The notes below the pieces were generated by a model, which made no database searches, was not told the origin of the DNA, and saw only the letters and a list, made by a program, of their open reading frames with translations. This document shows positions 34,900-45,419 of a DNA stretch of 64,000 bases, in pieces (positions within the stretch are counted from its first letter, which is position 1; each line of letters begins with the position of its first letter). Origin of the DNA: Phlegmacium glaucopus. Lineage: Eukaryota; Basidiomycota; Agaricomycetes; Agaricales; Cortinariaceae. A program made the translations under genes and the position numbers. The stretch spans positions 227,712-291,711 of the forward strand of contig MU130557.1 in NCBI GenBank assembly GCA_015039465.1, read 5' to 3'.

Positions 34900-35690
34900 T
34901 CGTTGAGGCCCCTCAAGCTTTCCATCGTCCAACCCCACAAATGTATTCATCCATTCCGCCATAAATCCCACATCATCTCAATCCATTGAGAATCCCTCTC
35001 ACTCTCGGCTCCTGATCCCGGTAATGCTGCAACCGCGCAGGCGATCTGTGGCTGGGATCTTTTGGGGCGGCCTCACAGTCATTGTTCGCTTGCACCTGGT
35101 TCTCCGTTAACCTAAACGTTCCATCTAAACGTTCCATCTCTGCAAGATAAACTTTCAAAGATATTCCACTGAAGGCTTGGAAATATGCTTGCGGTGCTTC
35201 TCGCCCCGGAGCTGGTCATGTTCTGGGCGATGAGGCGGTGGTTTGAGTCGAGAATGTTGGTAAAGAAGCACAAGGGTGAGTTCCATAGATAGCCACGATC
35301 TGGACCGAATCTTCACTAACTCAGAGGGAAACGCTGTACACGGAAGGAAGAATCGACTTTCCAGACACATCGGTAGAGGAGATTCAGGATCGTAGCAAAG
35401 TGTATTGGCTTGCTCGTACTCTTTCAGACATCCCGGTTCATCGTCCAATGTATTCCTCGTGGCATCCGTCCAAGCTGACCTCACTGAATTTGAAATTCTT
35501 ACATTCGCTTCGCCTGGAGCAATGTTATCATGTATTTCTTCTGATGGAACAAGCCCCTCGACGTTCGATGTCCCATCTTTACTGAGGAACAGAGTGCACT
35601 GGATCTCGAGGCTATATACACAGGTCAAAAACAGTATTCGCGCTGATAGTAGCCCAAAACAACCTGGCACTGGACGAAAAGTGAACAGGT
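34900..35690 (+). pseudogene. Fungal membrane-protein pseudogene, copy A
   Basis: On the plus strand, fragments of a basidiomycete multi-pass membrane protein of unknown function appear in shifting frames: SVAGIFWGG, SLFACTWFSVNLNVPS, MLAVLLAPELVMFWAMRRWF, then after an intron IDFPDTSVEEIQDRSKVYWL, RFIVQCIPRG and ADLTEFEILTFA. A 13-bp tandem duplication (aaacgttccatct, 35114-35139) breaks the frame after NVPS, and further frame changes and a TGA occur. Opposite-strand open frames here are probably shadows. The same pseudogene recurs at 38.7-39.5 kb, which dates the damage to before the array duplicated. Confidence 0.65.
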
Positions 35691-36599
35691 AAATCGATGA
35701 TGTCCATATTCATTTTCTTTGGCTTTGAAGACGAACTTTTTTTTTTGGGATGATTTTCATAACCAGCACGAAGATTCAGGGCTCTATCTCTGGAACCGGA
35801 ATTTGATAGCAAAACCAACATGACGCAGTATCACTTGCGAGAGAAGAGGTCTTGTCGTCCCGGTGCCGTTGCGCCAGCCTCCATACGTAGCTGGCTTTGA
35901 CGTTGGTGCCGATTCCTGTGCATGAGCGGGAGGCAGTAGCCGTCTTGGTGATGACGTAGAACTTGTATAAAAGTGAAAATAAGATCATAGGAGATGAGAA
36001 GCCAAAAGATGAGGGTCATTGATTTGACCTAGATCCTAACTCGTAGTTCTGTGAAGGCGCTGAAGAATGATAAAATTTTGAACGAACCTTTGAACACTGC
36101 GCTGGCTAAAAGCCTTCAAAGCTTCACCTCTGACTGGAGGGAAAACATAGCACGAGAATATCTGAAGCGGGAGGCTTGAATTGAAAGGCCAGTCGAAAAC
36201 GCCTCTTGATGCCGGCTACGGTGTTAGTATTGAGGCGACGTGACAGTGAACTTAGCGAAAGTGAGCAGTAAGTCCATGGCACGTACCATTCTTCAGAAGG
36301 AGGCTAATTCCTGAACTTAACTCTAGCTACACGTATACATCCAAGCATTGGTCCAATCTCTGTCGACGACCAATATTCAATATTCTTTTGCGATCCATCT
36401 GGGGTCGAACCTGAGTAGACCTGACTCAAGACTCTTACATAAATACAAGGCACGTTCATCAGTTTCATGCCATCACCACTGGCAGGAGCCCGAAAATTGT
36501 TACAAGAAGATGGACAAAGTCATACTGATCACAAGGGACTCCTACACACCACGCGGAGCGATGGCTCTCACCCATGGCCGCAAGTAATGTTCTGGTAAA

Positions 36600-37065
36600 C
36601 GCACCGGAACTTGAAGTAGACTCGGGTGTACTCTTTTTAATCAAATTGTCACATAGGTGAGTCTTGGGCACTTGTCGTACTTGCAAAGTTTTTTTTTAAA
36701 CCCGCATTTCACTGAAAATGATCTATAACCTCCCTTAGATGCTGAACTGACATAGCCCGTTTTAGAAATGCTTGCCACTTAGTCTTTGGTCTGAACTGTC
36801 TCATGACTCTTATTGGCTTGAGTTAAGGAACTGGTTGCTAGTCTACCACTGCAATTGCAACCAATGTGGACCAAGAGTCTTGACATCAGACAACTTCATG
36901 TGGACTACATGCGACACATCTTGGCAGATCATCAGGCTAGTACCATGTGCAATGGTATTCAGTCGCCCGTCATTACCAGAATAACTTGAAAGGCCAGGGA
37001 ATCTGAGGATATTCGACTACAAATAGAGGCGAAAAAATTCACTCAGTATTATTTTCCTGCCAACC
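36600..37065 (+). repeat. Conserved GH25 upstream block (copy 2)
   Basis: About 450 bp upstream of GH25 copy 2 are closely similar to 40.49-40.90 kb before copy 3 and more distantly to 38.23-38.67 kb before the GH25 remnant. Shared blocks include TTTCACTGAAAA, CTTTGGTCT, CCAATGTGGACCAAGAGTCT and a final CTACAAATAGAGGCGAAA 30-45 bp before the ATG, a TATA-like position. This is the best candidate for the promoter carried with each gene. Confidence 0.7.
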
Positions 37066-37983
37066 ATGTTCCGCTCTCTACTCCTTCTCCCGGCTCTCAT
37101 CGCTTCGTCGTACGGTCTCATTTTCGCCGTCGACTCCTCCCAGCTCGTCCCCGAAGCTACCTACGTTAAAGCTCGCGGCGAGGGCTTCACCAAGGCTATC
37201 ATCCGCGGCTATGAAGAAGCCTGCGGTGTCGGCGGCGAAGTAGACCCAAACTTCGTCGGCTCATACAACAATGCCCGAGCAGCGGGATACACCGACATTG
37301 ACACGTACTGGTTCCCGTGCAACGGATCAGGACATAACTGCAAGTCGTACGCTACCCAAATAGCCGAACTTGGGGCGACGTTCAATGCACATTCGATGAA
37401 GATTGGGACAATTTGGATTGATTTGGAGAAAGATTCAGTCTGCAACAATGTTAGTATTCGAGTCCCAAACCGTAAATGTAACTCAACTCATTGATACGGG
37501 CATTTTGGTACAGTGGAACTTTGGTACCACTGGCAATAGGGCTCAAGCGCAGTCCTTGATTTCCGCAATCAAGGCTAGTGGCTTCACGTTTGGTATCTAC
37601 AGTACCCCTGGAGTCAGTCATCCAAAATGAATTTTCACGCACGACAGAAACTAACAAGAATATCAGGAATGGAGCACACTCTTTGGGTCAACTAGTTTCG
37701 TTCTTGACAACTCTGCGCCTCTCTGGTTCGCAACTTTCAACAACGTCGAGGTCAGTATTATAAATAGTGTGTTCAACTTTCGGAACCGCTCAAACCTCAT
37801 TTTTGTTCGTCCTTAGACTCTCACGCTAGGAACTCCTTTCGGCGGGTAAGTCCTGACTATATACCTTTCTTCCCATGGAGACAAATTGAGCAAACTTTGT
37901 CAATTAGATGGACTACTGCTGTTGGCCATCAATACACCGATGTCTCTGCTTCGGGTCTATTTGACCTCAGCGTCTTTGCTTAA
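37066..37983 (+). CDS. GH25 lysozyme-like secreted protein, copy 2
   Basis: Same five-exon structure as copy 1 (37066-37449, 37514-37612, 37667-37750, 37817-37845, 37908-37983; 672 nt, 223 aa). The signal peptide is MFRSLLLLPALIASSYG. The DxE pair (IDLE) and the first Asp (AVDSSQL) are present. One codon is missing after the DxE motif (EKDSVCNN against EKDAAICNN). The second exon reads WNFGTTGNRAQAQ and GFTFGIYSTPG, and exon 3 ends NVE where the others have NVK. The reading frame is open throughout, so the protein is probably functional. The 3' flank matches that of copy 3. Confidence 0.88.
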
Positions 37984-38668
37984 TCTTGTTCAGCGCTTTC
38001 TAAGCCCGACCGGAGATCGATATTAGATCCCAGTCTTATGCGTTATTTTGCACCCAATGAATGTCAAATGTATCCAAGTCATAACACCACTGAAATAAAA
38101 TTGCCTGAATAAAATGGCTCCCGTTGGACAATATCTCCGAGGCGCTTATAGTTGGAAGGCCGGCTAAAAATGACTTGGGATAAGTATATAACGCCCAGAC
38201 AACGCATTGGAACTTGCTCGGAGATACGCTATCGTCGCATAGGAGTCTTGGGCACTTCAAAGATTTTTTTTGAAAACCACCACCTGCGTTTCACTGAAAA
38301 TGAACTATACACCTCCTTTGATGTTGAAGGCAAAAAGTCCGACTTGGGTCCTTGTAATATTCTCCGCACCCCCTTTTGGAAAAGCCTGTTCTTTGTCTTA
38401 GCCGCCTTATGACTTATTTGCTTGAACTGGGAACAAGTCTACCACTGCAATGTGGACCAAGAGTCTCTACATACGACCTAGATGTGCAATCGTATTCAGT
38501 CTCCATCATTTACCAGAATAAATTGAAAGGCCAGGGAACTTTGAAGATAATCGACCTACATTTAGAGGCGAAAGTTTTCACGCACGTTTTTTAATGATAT
38601 AAAGACACATGTATTATCTTCTGCTGATAGTCATAGGAACTGTGTAAGAATTATTCTTCCTGCCGGCC

Positions 38669-38722
38669 ATGTTCCGCTCTCTTCTCCTTCTCCCAGCTCT
38701 CATGGTCTCATCTTCGCCGTCA
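38669..38722 (+). pseudogene. GH25 remnant (first ~17 codons only)
   Basis: A promoter-like block (38.23-38.67 kb) leads to ATG and MFRSLLLLPAL, identical to the GH25 signal peptide. The next ~10 codons are internally shortened and then jump to the sequence that follows copy 1 near 34939 (TGTATTCATCCATTC). A deletion therefore removed nearly all of a fourth GH25 gene and joined its start to the membrane-protein pseudogene downstream. Confidence 0.85.
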
Positions 38723-39540
38723 TGTATTCATCCATTCTGAATCCGCCATAAATTCCACATCATCTCAATCCATTGAGAATCCCTCTCACTCTCGGCTCCT
38801 GATCTTGGTAATGCTGCAACCGCGCAGGCGATCTGTGGCTGGGATCTTTCGGGGCGGCCTCACAGTCATTGTTCGCTTGCACCTGGTTCTCCGTTAACCT
38901 AAACGTTCCATCTAAACGTTCCATCTCTGCAAGATAAACTTTCAAAGATATTCCACCGAAGGCTTGGAAATATGCTTGCGGTGCTTCTCGCCCCGGAGTT
39001 GGTCATGTTCTGGGCGATGAGGCGGTGGTTCGGGTCGAGAATGTTGGCAAAGAAGCACAAGGGTGAGTTCCACAGATAGCCACGATCTGGACCGAATCGT
39101 TCACTATCTCACAGGGAAACGATGTACACGGGAGGAAGAATCGACTTTCCAGACAGATCGGTAGAGGAGATTCAGGATCGTAGCAAAGTGTATTGGCTTG
39201 CTTGTACACTTTCAGATATCCTGGTTCATCGTCCAATGTATTGCTTGTGGCATATCCATCCAAGCTGACCTCACTGAATTTGGAATTCTTACCCTCGCTC
39301 GCCTGGAGCAATGCTATCATGTATTTCTTCTGGTGGAACAAGGTCCCTTGATATTCGAGGTTCCATCTTTCTTGTTCTCCGGCCTGAGGGTGTTCCAGTA
39401 CAACCCTCGCGGGAAATAAATGCCGCAAAGCAGACTGAGGATCACAGTGCACTGGATCTCGAGGCTATATGCACAAGTCAAAACAGCATTCGCGCTGATA
39501 GTAGCCCAGAATAGCCTGGCACTGGACGAAAAGTAAAAAG
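38723..39540 (+). pseudogene. Fungal membrane-protein pseudogene, copy B
   Basis: Second copy of the pseudogene at 34.9-35.7 kb. It carries the same 13-bp tandem duplication (38901-38926) at the same point. MLAVLLAPELVMFWAMRRWF and IDFPDRSVEEIQDRSKVYWL are recognisable, as is SWFIVQCIACG (better preserved here than in copy A). Where copy A has a TGA just before the LLAPEL exon, copy B still has CGA. Extra indels after the TEFGIL segment break the 3' part. It cannot make the full protein. Confidence 0.65.
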
Positions 39541-40489
39541 GTGAACCGATGACGTCCATGTCATTTTCCTTGGCTTTGAAGACGAACCTTCTTTTTGAGA
39601 TGGTTTTCATAACCAGCACGAAAGTTCAGAGCTCTATCTCTGAAACCGGAAAAAAACCAACATGACGTAGTACCACTTGCGAGAGGAGAGGTGCCGTCAC
39701 GCCAGCATTCATACGTACCTGGTTTTGATGTTGGTGCTGATCTGTGCATGAGCAGGAGGTAGTAGCAGTGTTGATGATGCCGTAGAACTTGTATAAAAGT
39801 GAAATTTAGATCATAGGAGACGAGCAGCTAAAAGATGAGGCCCGGGATCATTGATCTGACCTAGTAGATCCTAACCCGTAGCTCTGTGAAGGTGCTGAAA
39901 AATGATAAAATTTCAAACGAATCATTGGAACACAGCCTAGAGTACTCAATTTCTAGAGACACCGATACTGGCTAATTATTCAGCCTTCAAAGCTTCACCT
40001 CCGATTGGACAAGGAAAACATAGCACGAGAATATCCGAAGCTGAAGGCTTGAATTCAAAGGCCAGTCGAAAAACGCCTCTCGACGCCGGCTACGCGGCAT
40101 AAGCTCTGTTAGTATTTTGAGGCGACCGTGACAGTGAACTAGGCAGAGAGGTAAGTTCATGGCAATCCGATTACGTACCATTCTTCAGAAGGAGACTAAC
40201 CTTTGAACCTTACTCTAGCTACACGTATACATCCTGAGATCGTCAAGCATTGGCTTAGTCTCTGGCGACGACCAATATTCAATATTCAATATTCTTTTTG
40301 TGAGTCTTGTAAGTACAAGGCACGTTCATCAGTTTCATTCACGCCATCACCACAAGGAGAATCGAGATGGACAGATGAGAGGCCATACTAGTACTACGCG
40401 GAGCGATGGCTATCAGCCATGGCCACAAATAATTTCCTGGTAAACGCACCGGAACTAGAAGTAGAGTCGGAGGACGGAGGTGTACTTTA

Positions 40490-40895
40490 TTTAATCACAT
40501 AGTAAGTCTTGAGCACTTGTCGTACTTGCAAAGTTTTTTTAAACCCGCATTTCACTGAAAACGATCTATAACGTCCTTTAGATATCGATGTCGAACCGAC
40601 ATAGCCCGTTTTGGAAATGCTTGCCACTTGGTCTTTGGTCTTAAACCGTCTTATGACTCTTATTTGCTTGAGTAAGGTACTGGTTGCTACCAATGTGGAC
40701 CAAGAATCTTGACATACGACGACTACATGTGGACTACATGTGATACATCCTTGGCAGATTATCAGGCTAGTACCATGTGCAATCGTATTCAGTCGCCCGT
40801 CATTACCAGAATAACTTGAAAGGCCAGGGAATTTGAGGATATTCGACTACAAATAGAGGCGAAAAAATTCATTTACTATTATTTTCCTGCTAGTC
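40490..40895 (+). repeat. Conserved GH25 upstream block (copy 3)
   Basis: Near-identical to the block before copy 2, including the CTACAAATAGAGGCGAAA element close to the start codon. The DNA before it (about 39.8-40.45 kb) also matches 36.0-36.6 kb, so the duplicated unit extends well beyond the promoter. Confidence 0.7.
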
Positions 40896-41817
40896 ATGTT
40901 CCGCTCTCTACTCCTTCTCCCGGCTCTCATCGCTTCGTCATACGGTCTCATCTCCGCCGTCGACTCTTCCCAGCTCGTCCCCGAAGCTACCTACGTTAAA
41001 GCTCGCGGCGAGGGCTTCACCAAGGCTATCATCCGCGGCTTTGAAGAAGCCTGCGGTGTCGGCGGCGAAGTAGACCCAAACTTTGTCGGCTCATACAACA
41101 ATGCCCGAGCAGCGGGATACACCAACATTGACACGTACTGGTTCCCGTGCAACGGTTCAGGAAATAATTGCAAGTCGTACGCTACCCAAATAGCCGAGCT
41201 TGGGGCGACGTTCAATGCACATTCGATGAAGATTGGGACAATTTGGATTGATTTAGAGAAAGATGCGGCAATCTGCAACAATGTTAGTATTCGAGTCCCA
41301 AACCGTAAATGTAATTCAACTCATTGATACGGGCATTTTGGTACAGTGGAACTATGGTACCGCTGGCAATAAGGCTCAAGCGCAGTCCTTGATTTCTGCA
41401 ATCAAGGCTAGTGGCTTCAAGTTTGGTATCTACAGTTCCCCTGGAGTCAGTCATCCAAACCGAATTTTCACGCACGACAGAAACTAACAAGAATATCAGG
41501 AATGGAGCACACTCTTTGGGTCAACTAGTTTCGTTCTCGACAACTCTGCGCCTCTCTGGTTCGCAACTTTCAACAACGTCAAGGTCAGTATTATAAATAG
41601 TGTATTCAACTTTCGGAACCGCTCAAACTTACATTTTTGTTCGTCCTTAGACTCTCACGTTAGGGACTCCTTTCGGCGGGTAAGTCCTGTCTATATACCT
41701 TTCTTCCCATGGAGACAATTTGAGCAAACTTTGTCATTTAGATGGACTACTGCTGTTGGCCATCAATACACCGATGTCTCTGCTTCGGGTCTATTTGACC
41801 TCAGCGTCTTTGCTTAA
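40896..41817 (+). CDS. GH25 lysozyme-like secreted protein, copy 3
   Basis: Five exons (40896-41282, 41347-41445, 41500-41583, 41651-41679, 41742-41817; 675 nt, 224 aa). The protein is a mix of the other two: the N-terminal exon is nearly that of copy 2 (AVDSSQLVPEATYVKARGEG), while EKDAAICNN, WNYGTAGNKAQAQ and GFKFGIYSSPG follow copy 1. The signal peptide and the Asp/DxE catalytic residues are intact. Its 3' flank is nearly identical to that of copy 2 up to the array end near 42178. Confidence 0.88.
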
Positions 41818-42185
41818 TCTTGTTCAGCGCTTTCTAAGCCCGACCGGAGATCGATATTAGATCCCAGTCTTATGCGTTATTTTGCACCCAATGAATGTCG
41901 AATGTATCCAAGTCATAACACCACTGAAATAAAATTGCCTGAATAAAATGGCTCCCGTTGGACAATATCTCCGAGGCGCTTATAGTTGGAAGGCCGGCTA
42001 AAAATGACTTGGGATAAGTATATAACGCCCAGACAACGCATTGGAACTTGCTCGGAGATACGCTATCGTCGCATAGGAGTCTTGGGCACTTCAAAGATTC
42101 CTGCCTGAAAACCACCACGCCCGTTTCACTGAAAATGAACTATACACCTCCTTTAATGATGAAGGCAAAAAGTCCGACGAGGGCC

Positions 42186-44189
42186 TTACGCGAATGAAAA
42201 ATTGTCGACGTTCTGAATGGCAGCGACAGCGTTACCGTTAATGGTCATATTTGTGAAGGGGGTTTGACTAAGAGCTTCCTTGCCAAACCAGTCCATTGCA
42301 AGGACGGAAGCATGGCCACCTAGCCAGTTGCAACTATTGATTTTGTCAACAAAGGAACGTATATGAGGGTTTAAATATCTGGCTCACTTTATGTCTGCGT
42401 CCCCAGCCTGTTAGAAAGTAAAGGGTCAGGTTCGTTTTATACGTGCGGTGGAATCATGTATATGCTCATACCCAAATAAGCATTTTCAACCCAGAGTTCG
42501 CGAGAGCTGCCAATTGAGGGAGCAATGTCCTAGCATCCTGCATTACATATTTTCGTAAGTTCACTTTTGCATCGGTATCCATAAATTTGGCAGGTAGATA
42601 ACGCACATCGCCGGTCTTGACAAATTGTTCGAACGGTGCATCGGGACATTCCTTGTACTGTACTTCTGCCCCGATCCTCTTTTTGATAGATGCTTCGTGA
42701 AGGTAGTTGACGTAGAACTCGGGAGGGAAAAGGGCTGACGAATTTTGCCTGAGATCGTCCGCGTCGAGATTTCCAACAGCAGGAACGAACACATTTTCCA
42801 CCTGTCAAAAAAAAAAAAAAAAAATGTTTTAAAAAAGTGTGTCACAAAGCCGATTGACGTTTTGTTAATTAACGTACGCAAAAAGCATCTGCCTTACGAC
42901 AGATTGTATTTGATTTTGTAGAATTTCCTGCGGCAAAGCAGGCTTCTTCCTGTTCCTGGCACCCTCCTGGTCCAAAGAAGGCTTCGTTCAACTGTTGTAT
43001 GACTGTATCATTTTGAAGTTGGCCGTATCCAGGGGCATTCGTCGCAAAGTCTACGTAGGCTTGGTTTTGAATGAGAGGATCATACCAACCACTTGGATTT
43101 TCTCTCAGTCCGGCCCCAATTAATTTTTTTTTACGAAACTCACGTACTTGTTTATCATTAAAGCACTGACAATGATCTTCTCGCCAGTTATCTGTCCGCT
43201 ATCGATCTTGGCATTCTGTTCGTCGAAAAATGTAACGAAACTTGGTCCATAATGACCGCCGTAGCTTTCTGTCGCAAAAATAAACCTGACCTGAAGTCAG
43301 CAGGTAAAAACATAGTAGTAGGACTTGTTATTTAACGTACTCTCGTGATTGAAACTTGGAAAATTGGCCACTTTCGAACAAAATCTGGAATGCTTGCCAG
43401 ACAAAAGGCGCAGCTGAATCAGTGCTGTTGACAGGATCGTCGCCAAAGGAAAATCCCGTCCCGATCGGTTGGTCAATGTAAATCACTTGAATGGCATCAG
43501 TATCTTGCAGCGCCATAAAGCGTAACTGGTTTTCTCACTGTTACTGATGCCATTCCAACTGTTCAAACGTGAGTATGCACACAAAATCGTGAAACGAGGG
43601 CTATCAAGTCACCTGAAAGGGTTGAGGACGGTGCTCTTTCCGTCTGGATTGACTAAACATGGTCCGTTTTCTGAAAACGAGAAAGTCAGTAGTTGGTTCA
43701 GGCATAGGTTTTTGGCGATTTTCAGTTACCTTGGAAGAGTCCTATCATCGACGAACAACCTGGACCACCATTCAACCTAGCGATTATTGTGTGACTTTAG
43801 TGTCCATGGTTCACACCATAAAATGAAAATCTCGACAAACCAAAGTGTGAAGGGAGCAGTATCCGGAGAAGTTCGAGACTCAAAGAACCAGAACCACTGA
43901 AGAGCCCATATTGGTCCACAAAGCACTCCGCTTACACAGTTATGCTCACCATTGACATGTTCGTTCCAACTTCGAGATAGCCAGATATCTGATGGACGCC
44001 TGGGGTCGTCTCACACACACCAGAATCTGCCACAAAACGCAAAGCTACATTTGGGGTGATTGCAGATGTGAACCGAGTGTGAATGGGGACAGTTTCAGAT
44101 ACATCTATGACCGGTGTTGCATTGACTATCTGGACAGCTTTTATCAGAAAAAAAGCCAAGAAAGAAAGAAAGGAAAGATGTATGGCCAT
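42186..44189 (-). pseudogene. Serine carboxypeptidase (peptidase S10), 3'-truncated
   Basis: A secreted S10 carboxypeptidase, read from a signal peptide (MAIHLSFLSFLAFFLIKAV) through several short introns. Clear motifs are WFWFFESRT, the oxyanion LNGGPGCSS, ENGPC, IYIDQPIGTGFSFG, the nucleophile [24 protein letters not shown] and the catalytic-Asp segment AGDADINCNWLGG. The frame then ends NVDNFSFA-stop, exactly where homologues continue with the segment holding the catalytic His and the C-terminal tail. The TAA falls in array-derived DNA about 8 bp from the edge. The A|GTAAGG at this point could instead be a splice donor whose last exon is missing. Without the His the product should be inactive. 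Everything upstream looks intact, so the loss may be recent. Confidence 0.8.
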
Positions 44190-45419
44190 GCCTGGCAGTT
44201 GGGCAACCAACGGGGGGAATAAAACAAGTTTATAGGGAGGAAAACATTCCGGCACATGAACAAGAAGAACCACATGGCTAAGATAACGCCGGAATCACAG
44301 ATTGACTCGGACATTATGATTTTCTAAATAAGGACATGAGGAACCGCTAACAACAGAGTATGCGCCTCTCATATATCAGGACACCATATCAGTGTCACGA
44401 TGTACCGTCTCGTATGCTACCGTGCACGCGCATGGTATGCGCACAACCTCCGACGTTCTGTTTCTTAAGCGATATGGCGGCTATGACTATTTCGAACTTG
44501 ACCTTTGAATTCAACATGGATTGGGCATGTAGATGTTCGCACATACCTATCTTAGTAAAATGTAGCATGCGATGTCGGCTTAAAAATGACATTGGATGTC
44601 AGACAACGTTCCGTCAAAGGTGAAATCTCTGAGAAATTTGGTCATCTAAAATTGCAATCGCGCAAATCGTACTGGTTAAACGAAAGGGTGTGTGTTTTGA
44701 TCCGAACAAATACCTTTTTCTTCATCCCTCCTGACTGTGCAAGGGACGGGACTTCCATAATGAAAGATAGTGGCAGGGTCCAAGTTCAGTTGCCCTATTT
44801 CAAGACCAAGTCAATTGAGCGAAAACTATCGCCGACTCGAAGGAGAAAAGGATGAGGGAATCCATTGTCTAGGCTGTGTTATGACCATAGAATATGTTGT
44901 ATGGTGCGCCACTAGGATGGGTAAGGACTGCAACAGCTTGGAGCCCCCAAGTATTACCACGACCGATGCAATGAAAGTTGCATGTTCGTAAGCTTACAGC
45001 TTCGTTGAATCGCCCCGTGGTAAACGAAACCCACCTCTGCCATTAAGATCGCATGGAAGATAGGATCTAGAACGATAAAGACCATGACGAAGCGGCACCC
45101 CCATTCAATCGCGATCCAAGAAGAACATGATCACTGTGCTGAGACGGCCGGTCGAACAGCAAAGGTTTTGCTTCGACTTGAGCAGAGAACAATGTCATTC
45201 TGACCGCAGAGCTTTGTTTCAACATGTACCCTGGATATTCTAATACCATCGTGACGAGCAGTAAATTGAAGATGAGGGACTTGGAAGTAGCAAACGGTTG
45301 AATCCCGGCATGTTCCGGCTTGTTATCAACTTGTAAAATTCGTTACCCCAGACTCCGTCCAAGCTTAAGCGGTTCTTACACGGTTAATGCTCAGAGAGTT
45401 GTCATCGTAGAAATTCAAC
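44190..45419. other. Intergenic between divergent genes
   Basis: About 1.2 kb between the start of the S10 gene and the start of the kelch gene. No supported coding sequence. Confidence 0.5.

Larger units (their letters stand above)
33500..42178 (+). repeat. GH25 tandem array
   Basis: Start-to-start distances of the intact genes are 3536 and 3830 bp. The order is GH25-1, membrane pseudogene A, spacer, promoter + GH25-2, short 3' flank, promoter + GH25 remnant, pseudogene B, spacer, promoter + GH25-3, short 3' flank, and a partial promoter block (about 42075-42178). The alternation shows a ~3.8-kb higher-order unit with an internal deletion. The right edge abuts the truncated carboxypeptidase gene. 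Confidence 0.85.

Noticed and set aside
35155..35670. Long minus-strand open frames in the GH25 array (also 39003-39452 and 34973-35158)
   Set aside because: They lie opposite the membrane-protein pseudogenes. The plus strand shows family motifs (LLAPELVMFWAM, FIVQCI), while the minus frames show no domain and do not keep the same frame between the two copies. The short frame at 34973-35158 is shared because the DNA itself is duplicated.
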